64,000 nucleotides of DNA from positions 1,798,001-1,862,000 of the forward strand of contig NZ_JBBKTU010000001.1 of NCBI RefSeq assembly GCF_037892605.1, read 5' to 3'. Under the pieces are notes generated by a model, which was not told where the DNA came from, did no database searches, and saw only the letters and a program-made list of their open reading frames with translations. Source of the stretch: Lacibacter sp. H407. GTDB taxonomy: Bacteria > Bacteroidota > Bacteroidia > Chitinophagales > Chitinophagaceae. Positions 44,384-53,420 of the stretch are shown in pieces (within the stretch, counting starts at the first letter, position 1; every line of letters starts with the position of its first letter). A program made the translations under genes and the position numbers.

Positions 44384-45466
44384 ATGGCAAAAGTTACTTT
44401 CAACAACAAGAATTCTGTATTTTTTTCTGATCTCAAACAAGCAGTAGAGAATTATTTTTCGCAAACAAATACACGAAAAACGGGCAATTTCAAGCTTTAT
44501 CTTAAAACAATTGTTTTAATTCCCGCAGCACTACTCATTTACATATTGTTATTAACAGTATCTATGCCGGTATGGTTGTCGTTGACATTGTGTGCGGTGT
44601 TGGGTATTGTGTTTGCAAGCATTGGATTTAATGTAATGCACGATGCGAATCATGGTAGTTACAGCAGTAAAAAATGGGTAAACAGCTTATTAGGTTATAC
44701 CATCAATGCGCTGGGTGGAAATGCATTTATCTGGAAGTTCAAGCATAACATTATTCATCATACTTATACCAACGTAGATGGTGTGGATGATGATATTGCA
44801 CGAAGCCCGTTAATGCGTCAATGCCAGTCGCAAATATGGAAACCGGCTCATAAGTATCAACATATTTACGTTGTGTTTCTTTATGCGATCTCTTCGTTAG
44901 CCTGGGCCGCATATCTTGATTTTGATAAATACTTCAAAAAGAAAGTGAATAATACGCCCATGCAGAAAATGAGCGTGAATGATCATGTTGTTTTTTGGGT
45001 GAGTAAACTATTGTATGCTTTCTTCTATATCGCTTTACCAATTATGGTTGTTGGCTTTGTGCCTTGGTTGGTTGGATACCTTGTAATGGAAATTGTACTC
45101 GGCTTTGTTTTGGCTATCGTGTTTCAACTGGCACATGTGGTGGAAGAAACGGAATTTGAATATGCCGGACCTAATGAAGCATTGCTTATTGAAAACGAAT
45201 GGGCTGTACACCAGATAAAAACAACTTCAAACTTTGCACCACGTAATAGAATTGTTTCATGGTTTGCAGGTGGTTTGAATTACCAGGTGGAGCATCATCT
45301 TTTCCCCCGTATCAGCCACATTCATTACCCTGCTATCAGTAAAATAGTAGAACAGAAGTGTAAGGAATATAAACTGCCTTATAATTCAATTAAAACGATG
45401 AGAGCAGCGATTGTATCTCACTTCAAGATGATGAAACAAATGGGTCGTCCGCCGCAAACAGCTTAA
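44384..45466 (+). CDS. Acyl-CoA/lipid fatty acid desaturase
   Basis: A 360-aa membrane di-iron desaturase that introduces a cis double bond in fatty acyl chains. The histidine boxes are present in order: HDANHGS, HNIIHHTYTN and QVEHHLFP, with four hydrophobic segments (about residues 47-66, 70-90 and two near 205-245). The QxxHH third box is that of front-end (delta-6-like) enzymes, but the cytochrome b5 domain is absent. Its stop codon overlaps that of the convergent gldB-like gene. Confidence 0.92.
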   Translation: MAKVTFNNKNSVFFSDLKQAVENYFSQTNTRKTGNFKLYLKTIVLIPAALLIYILLLTVSMPVWLSLTLCAVLGIVFASIGFNVMHDANHGSYSSKKWVNSLLGYTINALGGNAFIWKFKHNIIHHTYTNVDGVDDDIARSPLMRQCQSQIWKPAHKYQHIYVVFLYAISSLAWAAYLDFDKYFKKKVNNTPMQKMSVNDHVVFWVSKLLYAFFYIALPIMVVGFVPWLVGYLVMEIVLGFVLAIVFQLAHVVEETEFEYAGPNEALLIENEWAVHQIKTTSNFAPRNRIVSWFAGGLNYQVEHHLFPRISHIHYPAISKIVEQKCKEYKLPYNSIKTMRAAIVSHFKMMKQMGRPPQTA

Positions 45467-46506
45467 TGCGGTTTGTAATCTGATTCGTTGAAGATGGTCT
45501 TGTTCGATGTTTTCATCAACTGTGGTAAAGTAACTGCAGGATTTTTCTCCATGTACGATCGTACAATTTCCCAACCGAGAAAGGCTCCAATATTACCCGG
45601 GCTTTGTTCAGGCATTCCCTGCGTTGTTGGCCCATCTGTAATAAAATTCTGGATACGTGAAGGATCAATTTCGTAAAGCAGATTTTGCTGGATGAAGAAA
45701 TTGTAAATGCTTCGTTCATTTTCTTTACACCAGTTGAGTTGTTTGCCTGTATAGCCGATCAACAATGTATCGTTACTGTTTGGCAGGAATTGGTTCAACA
45801 GGTACAAACGTTTTCCTTTTTCTACAAAACGTTCGATCAACGGATAGCGGTTGCTACTGTCGGGGTATAAATCATCAATCACTAATGTAAATACATCACT
45901 TGCAATAAACTCCTTGCTGAACCTGCGGCTGCGGTATTGGGGAGCAATGCTGCTGATATAACCTTGATCATTATAGATCGAATAATCTTTCCCTAAGTAA
46001 AATTGCAATCCGATAGCCAGAAAATTTTCTCCGAGATAATTAGGGCTTGGTTCATTATTACTCATGGGTGCTAATGCATCCATTGGTCCAACAGTTGTAA
46101 TGACCGTTGGAATTTGATACGATGGGAAATAATGCTTCACATACCGGAAACCGTTTGTGAGTTCTTCTGCTGTGTTGCTGAAATTTTTATACAACTTCTG
46201 CGACGCTTCATATACCGGTTGATTCAGGTGTAGAAAACGTTTGCTTCCATCATACACCAGGAAGTTGCTATCCACCAAAGGTCCTAACCCCAGCACATGA
46301 TTCACAAACAAAGGCAAAAATTGAGGGTGCTTCTGTTGCACCTGTGCCAAACCGGACTTTGTATTGTTGCTATCAATGCCAAAAAAATCCTGTTCAAATC
46401 GCTCAACCTTCAGATCAACCTTGATACCCGATACATCCGGTACATTGGTTTGATTGTTACAGGCAATGAGTGTGAAAATGAAGAAAATGGGGATGAGATT
46501 TTTCAT
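45463..46506 (-). CDS. gldB: GldB-like gliding motility lipoprotein
   Basis: A 347-aa lipoprotein; the start at 46506 (MKNLIPIFFIF) gives lipobox TLIAC, preferred to a GTG three codons upstream. The mature part matches the GldB family of Bacteroidota: VDLKVERFEQDFFGID, PTVITTVGP, LAIGLQFYLGKDYSIY and a C-terminal IGAFLGWEIVRSYMEKNPAVTLPQLM. GldB is needed for gliding in Flavobacterium, but homologues occur widely in non-gliding members. It is divergent from nadE with a 215-base, palindrome-rich intergenic region. Confidence 0.8.
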   Translation of the reverse strand: MKNLIPIFFIFTLIACNNQTNVPDVSGIKVDLKVERFEQDFFGIDSNNTKSGLAQVQQKHPQFLPLFVNHVLGLGPLVDSNFLVYDGSKRFLHLNQPVYEASQKLYKNFSNTAEELTNGFRYVKHYFPSYQIPTVITTVGPMDALAPMSNNEPSPNYLGENFLAIGLQFYLGKDYSIYNDQGYISSIAPQYRSRRFSKEFIASDVFTLVIDDLYPDSSNRYPLIERFVEKGKRLYLLNQFLPNSNDTLLIGYTGKQLNWCKENERSIYNFFIQQNLLYEIDPSRIQNFITDGPTTQGMPEQSPGNIGAFLGWEIVRSYMEKNPAVTLPQLMKTSNKTIFNESDYKPH

Positions 46507-46563
46507 GTTGCTCACTAACGGAATATTAATGTGTTAATTGTTATTGCTTTTTGGCCACATAGT

Positions 46564-46623
46564 ATAACCATAAAAATTATTATCTCTTTGGATATATGTT
46601 AGTTTGGCCATTTTTATGGTTAT
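46564..46623. repeat. Perfect 14-bp inverted repeat in the gldB-nadE intergenic region
   Basis: ATAACCATAAAAAT (46564-46577) and its exact complement ATTTTTATGGTTAT (46610-46623) enclose 32 bases. A TTGGCCA heptamer also occurs twice close by (46551-46557 and 46604-46610). It could be a looped operator or a hairpin in the nadE leader. Confidence 0.6.
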
Positions 46624-46655
46624 TTCATATGATTGTTGTGCGGTTCTGTGGCTGA

Positions 46656-46695
46656 AATTCGTGAAATTTGACGAATAATCCCGATAATTATCGGG
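46656..46695. promoter_or_regulatory. Twin palindromes upstream of nadE
   Basis: ATTCGT-G-AAATTT-G-ACGAAT (46656-46675) is palindromic except for the two G positions, and TCCCGATAATTATCGGGA (46678-46695) is a perfect 18-bp palindrome with no loop. They are two bases apart and end 26 bases before the nadE ATG. Loop-free palindromes fit protein-binding sites better than RNA hairpins. Confidence 0.5.
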
Positions 46696-46721
46696 AGTAA
46701 AAAACAATAATATACAAGCGA

Positions 46722-48404
46722 ATGAAGATATTTCTTGCCCAGCAAAATTATCATATTGGAAATTTCGAGAGCAATACGCAAAAGATTATTGAAGCGATCC
46801 AAGCGGCAAAAGCACAAGGTGGTGAATTGATCATGTTTAGTGAGTTGAGTGTATGTGGCTATCCGCCCAGAGATTTTTTAGAGTTCAACGACTTTCTCAA
46901 TAAATGCAATGACGCTATTGATCAAATCAGGCAACATGCAGATACAATAGCAGTGATCATTGGTGCACCCGATCATAACAAACGTGTTGAAGGAAAAGAT
47001 CTGCATAATGCTGCTTACTTTCTCTATGAAAAAGAAGTAAAGGCTGTTGTTCATAAAACATGTTTGCCCAATTATGATGTGTTTGATGAGTACCGTTATT
47101 TCGAACCGGCTTACGATTGGAACATTGTAGAGTTTAAAGGAAAGAAATTGGCGATCACTATTTGTGAAGATATCTGGAACCTCGGCGATAATCCGTTGTA
47201 TCGTATTTGTCCAATGGATGAATTGATGAAATATCAACCGGATGTGATGTTGAATATCTCTGCATCTCCGTTTGATTATACCCATGTTGAAGATCGGAAA
47301 GCAATTGTAAAACTGAATGTGCAGAAATACAAACTGCCGATGCTGTATTGCAATTGTGTAGGCAGCCAAACAGAAATTGTTTTTGATGGAGGTTCGCTGG
47401 TGTTTGATAAGCATGCAAACATGATCAAACATTTATCCTTGTTTGATGAAGAACTGGTGGGTTTTGAGTTGAACGATGATGGCACATTTGCAGAACCGGT
47501 TGTTGCAACCGCTGATACATTACCCAACGAAGAATTTAGTCCGGCACATTTAGATGAAACTTTGTGCATTGCTGAAATACACAATGCCATTGTACTCGGC
47601 ATCAGGGATTATTTTCAAAAGATGGGTTTCAGCAAAGCCATTCTCGGAAGTAGCGGAGGTATTGACAGTGCTGTAACGTTAGCATTGGCATGCACAGCAT
47701 TGGGTAAAGAAAATGTGCGTGCTGTTTTATTGCCATCACAGTATTCAACAGATCATAGTATAAGCGATGCAGAACAACTGAGTAAAAATCTCGGTAACCC
47801 GTATGATATAGTGCCCATCAAAAATATTTATGATGCATTCTTGACAGAGTTGAAACCCATCTTTAACGATTTACCTTTTTCATTGGCAGAAGAAAACATT
47901 CAAAGCCGTAGCCGTGGAAATTTGTTGATGGCTATTGCGAATAAGTTTGGATACATTCTGCTCAACACATCTAATAAAAGTGAGCTGGCAACCGGTTACG
48001 GAACGCTCTATGGTGATATGGCCGGTGGTATTGGTGTCCTGGGCGATTGTTACAAATTGCAGGTATATGAACTGGCGAAGTACATCAACCGGAATGAAGA
48101 AATTATTCCAACAAATATCATTAGCAAACCACCAAGTGCAGAGTTAAGGCCCGGACAAAAAGATTCTGATTCATTACCTGATTATTCCATTCTTGATAAA
48201 GTGTTGTATCAATACATCGAACGCCGTCAAGGGCCGAAAGAGATCAAAGCAATGGGTTATGATGCAGCGTTGGTTGATCGTATTTTGAAAATGGTGAATG
48301 TGAATGAATACAAACGTAATCAGTTCTGTCCCATTATTCGTGTTTCGCCAAAAGCATTTGGAGTGGGCAGGAGAGTGCCAATCGTAGGAAAATATCTTTC
48401 ATAA
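46722..48404 (+). CDS. nadE: Glutamine-dependent NAD+ synthase
   Basis: Amidates deamido-NAD to NAD using glutamine; last step of NAD synthesis. The 560-aa protein has an N-terminal carbon-nitrogen hydrolase (glutaminase) domain with FSELSVCGYPPRDFL, a KTCLPNYDVFDEYRYF lysine region and TICEDIWN, and a C-terminal synthetase domain from about residue 285 with the ATP loop LGSSGGIDSAVTLALA and TSNKSELATGYGTLYGDMAGG. With nadC at 42.0 kb, two NAD genes lie within 5 kb, though not in one operon. Confidence 0.96.
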   Translation: MKIFLAQQNYHIGNFESNTQKIIEAIQAAKAQGGELIMFSELSVCGYPPRDFLEFNDFLNKCNDAIDQIRQHADTIAVIIGAPDHNKRVEGKDLHNAAYFLYEKEVKAVVHKTCLPNYDVFDEYRYFEPAYDWNIVEFKGKKLAITICEDIWNLGDNPLYRICPMDELMKYQPDVMLNISASPFDYTHVEDRKAIVKLNVQKYKLPMLYCNCVGSQTEIVFDGGSLVFDKHANMIKHLSLFDEELVGFELNDDGTFAEPVVATADTLPNEEFSPAHLDETLCIAEIHNAIVLGIRDYFQKMGFSKAILGSSGGIDSAVTLALACTALGKENVRAVLLPSQYSTDHSISDAEQLSKNLGNPYDIVPIKNIYDAFLTELKPIFNDLPFSLAEENIQSRSRGNLLMAIANKFGYILLNTSNKSELATGYGTLYGDMAGGIGVLGDCYKLQVYELAKYINRNEEIIPTNIISKPPSAELRPGQKDSDSLPDYSILDKVLYQYIERRQGPKEIKAMGYDAALVDRILKMVNVNEYKRNQFCPIIRVSPKAFGVGRRVPIVGKYLS

Positions 48405-48415
48405 AATTTATAAGC

Positions 48416-48847
48416 ATGCAACGGGAAGGTTTCGCTATCACAACGGAAACAAGTTTTTTCAATGTTGAATTTATTCATGCTTTTCTGTCGAAATCTTATT
48501 GGGCAGAAAATATTCCACTTGAAACTGTTCAACGATCGATCGACAATTCACTTTGCTTTGGTGTGTTTCATTTAGGTCGGCAGATCGGCTTTGCAAGAGT
48601 CATTAGCGATAAAACAACCTTTGCATACCTTGCCGATGTATTTATTGATGAAGCTTATCGAGGACAGGGCTTAAGCAAATGGCTGATGGAAGAGATCATG
48701 GCTCACCCGGATCTGCAAGGGTTACGAAGAATGATGCTGGCTACCCGTGATGCACATGGCTTGTATACACAGTTTGGGTTTACGGAACTTACTTTTCCCG
48801 AACGATGGATGCAGATACATCGTCCGGATATTTATAAAAAGCAATAG
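48416..48847 (+). CDS. GNAT-family N-acetyltransferase
   Basis: A 143-aa GNAT-fold protein. The acetyl-CoA-binding strand and loop are LADVFIDEAYRGQGLSKWLMEEI, followed by GLRRMMLATRDAHGLYTQFGF. The acceptor is unknown; the group includes amine and small-molecule acetyltransferases. It starts 11 bases after nadE and may be co-transcribed. Confidence 0.88.
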   Translation: MQREGFAITTETSFFNVEFIHAFLSKSYWAENIPLETVQRSIDNSLCFGVFHLGRQIGFARVISDKTTFAYLADVFIDEAYRGQGLSKWLMEEIMAHPDLQGLRRMMLATRDAHGLYTQFGFTELTFPERWMQIHRPDIYKKQ

Positions 48848-48919
48848 TTACGCCTCTACTCAGAATTAGCTTGCATTTCTTTAATTAAATGCGGAATTTT
48901 AAAGAATTGACCTTTCCGC

Positions 48920-49756
48920 ATGTATTATCGCAAATATCAACCATCGTCTGTATTGGCTCCTTTTGTGGAGTGTTATTTCATTTGGGATTCAGAAGGCCCA
49001 ATGGAGGAAGCGATGGTGATAGAATCTCCTCCCAATAGTTTTTGCTCGATCGTATTCAATTATGGTGATCCCTATTTTTTGCAGAATAAGAAGTATGATC
49101 GTCTTGCTGTGCCAATGCAGTTTGTTGCCGGGTTAAGTATTTATAGTTATAGACTGTTTTTACAAGGGCAGATTGGTATTGCAGGTATCGTTTTCAAACC
49201 CGCAGCCCTCGCTACCATTTTCGGATTGCCCATGTATGAGTACACAGAAGAACGGATCGATCTGTATCGTGTATTTAAAAAGCAGGTAATTGATGAAACG
49301 ATTTTAAAAATAAAATCGGCAGGTGACGAAACGCAACGGGTACGAGTGCTGGAAGAATTCATCATGCAGCAATACCATGTGCAAAAACCTGAACCTGATT
49401 ATATCGATCAGGCTGCAAATTTTATTGTTGAGCACAACGGAATGCTGCAGGTTACTGATTTGCTGAAAGAGAGTTTTATGAGTCGCCGTACGTTTGAACG
49501 CAGGTTTTTTCAAAAGGTGGGATTAAGCCCAAAGTATTATGCACGCATCCGTCGCATTGGGTATCTCTGCAATTTAATTGCAGGTAAAAAGAAAGTAGAC
49601 TGGTCAAAAATTTTTTACGAATGTGAGTTTTACGACCAGGCGCATTTTATCAAAGACTTTGAAGAGTTTACAGGTCGCACACCCCAGCAGTATCTGAAGG
49701 AAAATACAGAACTCGCCAATTATCTGGATAAGCCTGTCACAAAGCCCATGCAATAA
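48920..49756 (+). CDS. AraC-family transcriptional regulator
   Basis: A 278-aa regulator. The N-terminal half (about residues 1-150) is a ligand-binding-type domain common in Bacteroidota (YYRKYQPSSVLAPFVECYFIWDSEG), and the C-terminal half is an AraC helix-turn-helix pair: VTDLLKESFMSRRTFERRFFQKVGLSPKYYARIRRI and then FYECEFYDQAHFIKDFEEFTGRTPQQYL. The effector is unknown. It is followed by two NTF2-like genes in the same direction, which are candidates for its targets. Confidence 0.9.
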   Translation: MYYRKYQPSSVLAPFVECYFIWDSEGPMEEAMVIESPPNSFCSIVFNYGDPYFLQNKKYDRLAVPMQFVAGLSIYSYRLFLQGQIGIAGIVFKPAALATIFGLPMYEYTEERIDLYRVFKKQVIDETILKIKSAGDETQRVRVLEEFIMQQYHVQKPEPDYIDQAANFIVEHNGMLQVTDLLKESFMSRRTFERRFFQKVGLSPKYYARIRRIGYLCNLIAGKKKVDWSKIFYECEFYDQAHFIKDFEEFTGRTPQQYLKENTELANYLDKPVTKPMQ

Positions 49757-49841
49757 ACTGTCGCAGTTTTACAATAGCTTGTCGCATCCTTACAATTGAT
49801 GCTGATAGTTGTCCAATACTTTAGCAGTAAATATTACTGTT

Positions 49842-50381
49842 ATGAAAAAAATAGTTCTTTCGTTTACATTGTTGCTGTTCTTGGCCTGTAATCAAACAGA
49901 ACAAAAAGAAATAGTTTCCGCAGCTGACTTTAATGAAGAAGCAGAAAAGGCTGCTATTATGAAAACCATTGAAAATGAAACATCTTCCTTTTATAGACGT
50001 GATTATGAAGGATGGAAACAAAACTATATTCAGAAAGATTACGCTTTTCAAGGCTGGAGCAATGATGATGCTACGTTTGATGCGTCGGTGGGTTGGCAGG
50101 CAATCGATAAACGAATTGGTGAGTACATTAAAAACAATCCGGTTAAAGAAGGAGGAAGTTCACACCCACGTGTTGAGCGAAGAAATATGGCGATAACATT
50201 TTTTACCGATTCACTGGCCTTCCTGGTTTGGGATCAGTACAATGCGGATCAGGAGAATAAGTTTTTTACATTAAGTAAAGATCAGCGGATTATGGAAAAG
50301 GAAAACGGACAATGGAAAATTGCCAATGTATCTTCTTTCTGGGATTACAAAAACAAAATATCTGTAGACAGTTTACAATAA
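49842..50381 (+). CDS. NTF2-like lipoprotein
   Basis: A 179-aa lipoprotein; the ATG at 49842 gives MKKIVLSFTLLLFLAC with lipobox FLAC, preferred to an open 11-codon extension. The mature domain resembles SnoaL/DUF4440 (EEAEKAAIMKTIENETSSFYRRDYEGWKQNYIQKDYAFQGWSN), a fold used for small-ligand binding. It lies between the AraC gene and another NTF2-like gene. Function unknown. Confidence 0.75.
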   Translation: MKKIVLSFTLLLFLACNQTEQKEIVSAADFNEEAEKAAIMKTIENETSSFYRRDYEGWKQNYIQKDYAFQGWSNDDATFDASVGWQAIDKRIGEYIKNNPVKEGGSSHPRVERRNMAITFFTDSLAFLVWDQYNADQENKFFTLSKDQRIMEKENGQWKIANVSSFWDYKNKISVDSLQ

Positions 50382-50406
50382 TCGTTTCATTCATTAAATC
50401 TTTATT

Positions 50407-50847
50407 ATGGACACTCTTGTAAAACAACAACACGAACTGAGTTTAAAAAACGCCTGTGTTGAATTTATGTTTGCCTACCAGCAAAAGAATGTAGAAAAGA
50501 TGCTTAGTCTTTGCGATGAAGACGGCAAAGTAAATTTTATTCCCTTAGGCGATGCCGGTAAAGGAAAAATCGGAGAATTAGGCAGAGCTATCTGGTCCGG
50601 ATTAATTGATAGCTTCCCCGATATTGACAACACGTTAGATGCGGCCGTTGCTGAAGAAGAAAACACTGTACGTTGCCAGGTGGTGATAAGTGGAACACAG
50701 GAAAAAGACTTTGCCGGTATTGAAAACAAAGGCAAGCACTTTGATAGTGACCACATTTTCATCTTTCATTTAAACCCACACAACAAGATCGACAGTATTC
50801 ATATCAGCTGGGATCATGCTGATTTTCAGAAGCAGCTGGGTAGCTAA
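50407..50847 (+). CDS. SnoaL/NTF2-like protein
   Basis: A 146-aa cytosolic protein of the NTF2/SnoaL-like fold: NACVEFMFAYQQKNVEKMLSLCDEDGKVNFIPLGD, then AIWSGLIDSFPDIDNTLDAAVAEEENTVRCQVVISGTQ and HFDSDHIFIFHLN. Polyketide-cyclase-like, but the reaction is unknown. A terminator follows 25 bases after the stop. Confidence 0.78.
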   Translation: MDTLVKQQHELSLKNACVEFMFAYQQKNVEKMLSLCDEDGKVNFIPLGDAGKGKIGELGRAIWSGLIDSFPDIDNTLDAAVAEEENTVRCQVVISGTQEKDFAGIENKGKHFDSDHIFIFHLNPHNKIDSIHISWDHADFQKQLGS

Positions 50848-50872
50848 TAAACATGATGATGTACAAAATATG

Positions 50873-50897
50873 AACAGACCTAAACGGTCTGTTTTTT
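50873..50897 (+). terminator. Terminator before serS
   Basis: AACAGACC-TAAAC-GGTCTGTT, 8-bp stem, then T-run. Confidence 0.85.
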
Positions 50898-50937
50898 AGT
50901 TGCCAAACTCCGTTATGGTATACTTTGCAGCGAATCA

Positions 50938-50945
50938 TATCTTTG
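50938..50945 (+). promoter_or_regulatory. -7 box of serS
   Basis: TATCTTTG matches TAnnTTTG exactly, 17 bases before the ATG, so the leader would be about 12 nt. No -33 TTG at the ideal distance. Confidence 0.45.
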
Positions 50946-50962
50946 CCACAAATTTTTGAGTT

Positions 50963-52234
50963 ATGTTACAATTGGCATTTATCCGCCAGAACAGGGAGTT
51001 GGTGAAAGAACGCTTGGCCGTGAAAAACTTTGCAAACCTTGATCTGGTTGATGAAATTATTGCAGTAGATGAACAGCGTCGTAAAAAGCAGCTGGAGAAT
51101 GATGACCTGGCAGCAAAAGTAAATGCAGCTTCCAAAGAAATTGGTATGCTCATGGGCAAGGGACAAAAAGCAGAAGCCGAGCAAAAGAAAACTGAAGTAT
51201 CTCAGTTTAAAGAATCATCCAAACAAATTGCAGAGGAGCTCGCATCATTTGAACAAAAGGTAAATGAGCTGTTGGTGCGTTTGCCAAATCTTCCATCTGC
51301 ATTAGTGCCTGTTGGTAAAACAGCAGAAGACAATGTGAATGTAAAAGAAAGTGGTACTGAACCAGTATTAAGTGCTGATGCAAAACCACATTGGGAGTTG
51401 ATCGAGCAATACGATATTGTAAACTTTGAACTGGGTGTAAAGATCACAGGCAGAGGATTTCCGGTGTACAAAGGCAAAGGTGCAAAGTTGCAACGTGCAC
51501 TCATCAGTTATTTTCTTGATTATAATACTGCGGCCGGTTATACTGAATATATTCCGCCTTATATGGTGAATGAAGCATCTGCTTACGGCACCGGTCAACT
51601 GCCCGATAAAGAAGGACAGATGTATCATATGCAGGAAGATAATTTTTTCATGATCCCAACTGCTGAAGTACCTGTTACTAATATTTATCGTGATGAGATC
51701 GTAAAGGAAAGTGAGTTGCCGATCAAGATGACAGCTTACACGCCTTGTTTCCGCAGAGAAGCCGGAAGTTTTGGTGCAGATGTTCGTGGTTTGAATCGTG
51801 TGCACCAGTTCGATAAAGTGGAGATCATTCAATTGGTGCATCCTGATAAAAGTTATGAAGTGCTGGATGAAATGGTAGCACATGTTGAGAAGCTGTTACA
51901 GAATCTCGGCTTGAAATACCGTATCCTTCGTTTATGCGGTGGCGATATGGGCTTCACTTCTGCACTTACCTACGATTTTGAAGTGTGGAGTGCTGCACAA
52001 AAGAAATGGTTGGAATGCAGCAGCGTAAGTAATTTTGAAAATTACCAGACCAACCGTATGAAAGTTCGGTTTAAAGATGAGCATGGTAAAATGCAATTGG
52101 TGCATTCATTGAACGGAAGCTCACTGGCTCTACCAAGAATTCTTGCATCCTTGTTGGAGAATAATCAAACAGAAAATGGAATTAAAATACCTGAAGTACT
52201 GCAATCCTATTTTGGAGCAGATATCCTGAACTAA
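50963..52234 (+). CDS. serS: Seryl-tRNA synthetase
   Basis: Charges tRNA-Ser with serine. The 423-aa class II synthetase begins with the long antiparallel coiled-coil tRNA-binding arm (about residues 30-100) and then the catalytic domain: TGRGFPVYKGKGAKLQRALISYFLD, EVPVTNIYRDEIV, the motif 2 region TPCFRREAGSFGADVRGLNRVHQFDKVEI, and motif 3 NGSSLALPRILASLLENNQ. Terminator follows. Confidence 0.97.
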   Translation: MLQLAFIRQNRELVKERLAVKNFANLDLVDEIIAVDEQRRKKQLENDDLAAKVNAASKEIGMLMGKGQKAEAEQKKTEVSQFKESSKQIAEELASFEQKVNELLVRLPNLPSALVPVGKTAEDNVNVKESGTEPVLSADAKPHWELIEQYDIVNFELGVKITGRGFPVYKGKGAKLQRALISYFLDYNTAAGYTEYIPPYMVNEASAYGTGQLPDKEGQMYHMQEDNFFMIPTAEVPVTNIYRDEIVKESELPIKMTAYTPCFRREAGSFGADVRGLNRVHQFDKVEIIQLVHPDKSYEVLDEMVAHVEKLLQNLGLKYRILRLCGGDMGFTSALTYDFEVWSAAQKKWLECSSVSNFENYQTNRMKVRFKDEHGKMQLVHSLNGSSLALPRILASLLENNQTENGIKIPEVLQSYFGADILN

Positions 52235-52255
52235 AATTGGAATGATATATAAATG

Positions 52256-52291
52256 AAAAGACCCTTGCAGTTATTGCAGGGGTCTTTTTTT
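52256..52291. terminator. Bidirectional terminator between serS and the M43 protease
   Basis: A 14-bp stem with one T-G pair (AAAAGACCCTTGCA against TGCAGGGGTCTTTT), five-base loop, A-run and T-run on the two sides; it suits both convergent genes. Confidence 0.87.
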
Positions 52292-52304
52292 AGTTAGCAG
52301 GAAA

Positions 52305-53279
52305 TTATCTTAATGTTTCTCTTGGTCCACCAACAGCATATGTTGCCTGCATACGCAACGCCTGCTTTTGTGTGAACATATACATACAGGCATCATCAGT
52401 GTAATCCATATAGTTCATCGTCATTTCAATACTGCCATCACAAACACTGATCTTATTAGCAGGAGGGCAACCAAAATTGTACGTTCCATGAAGAGGTGTA
52501 TCATCCACACGATCGTTGCCACATTTGCGATCGCCCCATATATGCGAAAGATTAAAGTAGTGACCAACTTCATGTGTAGTAGTGCGACCAAGATCAAACT
52601 CCTCATACAAATTGTAAGAACGACCTCTTCCAAACGCAAGTGTTGTAATAACTACACCATCTGTGGCCTTGTTGCCACCGGGAAATTGTGCATAGCCAAG
52701 AATGCCACCTACCATATTACAAACCCATATGTTTAAAGTTGTTTCAGGGCTTGTTGCATCAATGCCGCCACGCTTTGAATTTTTCATTGCATTATCGGTA
52801 TAGAAAGCGGTGATTGCTGTATTTTTTCTTACAACCTGTTGCAACACAAATTTTATTTTAATGTCACCTGATTTTACGCTGTTGTACGTTGATGTTGAAA
52901 ACAGGTCTTTGTTAGTTGCTGCAAAATCTTCATTCAACACATCAATTTGTGAGTTGATCTGTCTTTCAGAAATATTTTGTGCTGCTGTGTTGTAAAGCAC
53001 ATTTACCACTACCGGTAATTCTAATGTGCCATCGGCCAGTAAACGATAAGCAGCCGGGTCTTTCATATATCGTTGCGTAAAGTTTTCGATCTCATCCATT
53101 CTTTTTTGGAGTGATGGATCTTTTTTTAATTGCTCTTCAAAAACTTCGTAGGTTTTGCATAATCTTCCATGTCGCTCGTTCATCTTGTTTTTCTCTGCTA
53201 TATCTGTTTGATCATTTTTCCGCTCACAGCCGATCAAAACAAGAAAGGAAAGTGTCAATATGAAATGAAAAGTTTTCAT
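52305..53279 (-). CDS. M43-family zinc metalloprotease lipoprotein (copy 1)
   Basis: A 324-aa exported protease of the pappalysin (MEROPS M43) family. Lipobox LIGC in the N-terminal signal; a prodomain-like region; then the zinc site HEVGHYFNLSHIWGD (HExxHxxxxxH, third ligand H) and the Met-turn region MTMNYMDYTDDACMYMFT. It ends with GGPRETLR and no type IX sorting domain, so it is likely an envelope lipoprotein. A closely related gene follows on the same strand (53421-54404), indicating tandem duplication. Confidence 0.9.
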   Translation of the reverse strand: MKTFHFILTLSFLVLIGCERKNDQTDIAEKNKMNERHGRLCKTYEVFEEQLKKDPSLQKRMDEIENFTQRYMKDPAAYRLLADGTLELPVVVNVLYNTAAQNISERQINSQIDVLNEDFAATNKDLFSTSTYNSVKSGDIKIKFVLQQVVRKNTAITAFYTDNAMKNSKRGGIDATSPETTLNIWVCNMVGGILGYAQFPGGNKATDGVVITTLAFGRGRSYNLYEEFDLGRTTTHEVGHYFNLSHIWGDRKCGNDRVDDTPLHGTYNFGCPPANKISVCDGSIEMTMNYMDYTDDACMYMFTQKQALRMQATYAVGGPRETLR

Positions 53280-53370
53280 GTGTTTTAGTTGAGGTGTATG
53301 AAATGATTTGAGTCTTATAAGTTACAATCTTATACTGAAGATTAAAAGCAAAACGACAGGTTTCATAAAT

Positions 53371-53395
53371 AAAAAGACCCGCCATTTGGCGGGTC
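53371..53395 (-). terminator. Terminator of M43 copy 2
   Basis: GACCCGCC-ATTT-GGCGGGTC, 8-bp stem; the A5 on the plus strand is the U-run on the minus strand. It separates the two M43 genes transcriptionally. Confidence 0.82.
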
Positions 53396-53420
53396 AGGTT
53401 TTCTCATGCGTGATTGCCTT

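Noticed and set aside
46564-46623. Inverted repeat as ends of a miniature transposon
   Set aside because: No target-site duplication is visible on the flanks and the internal 32 bases are too short for a typical element.
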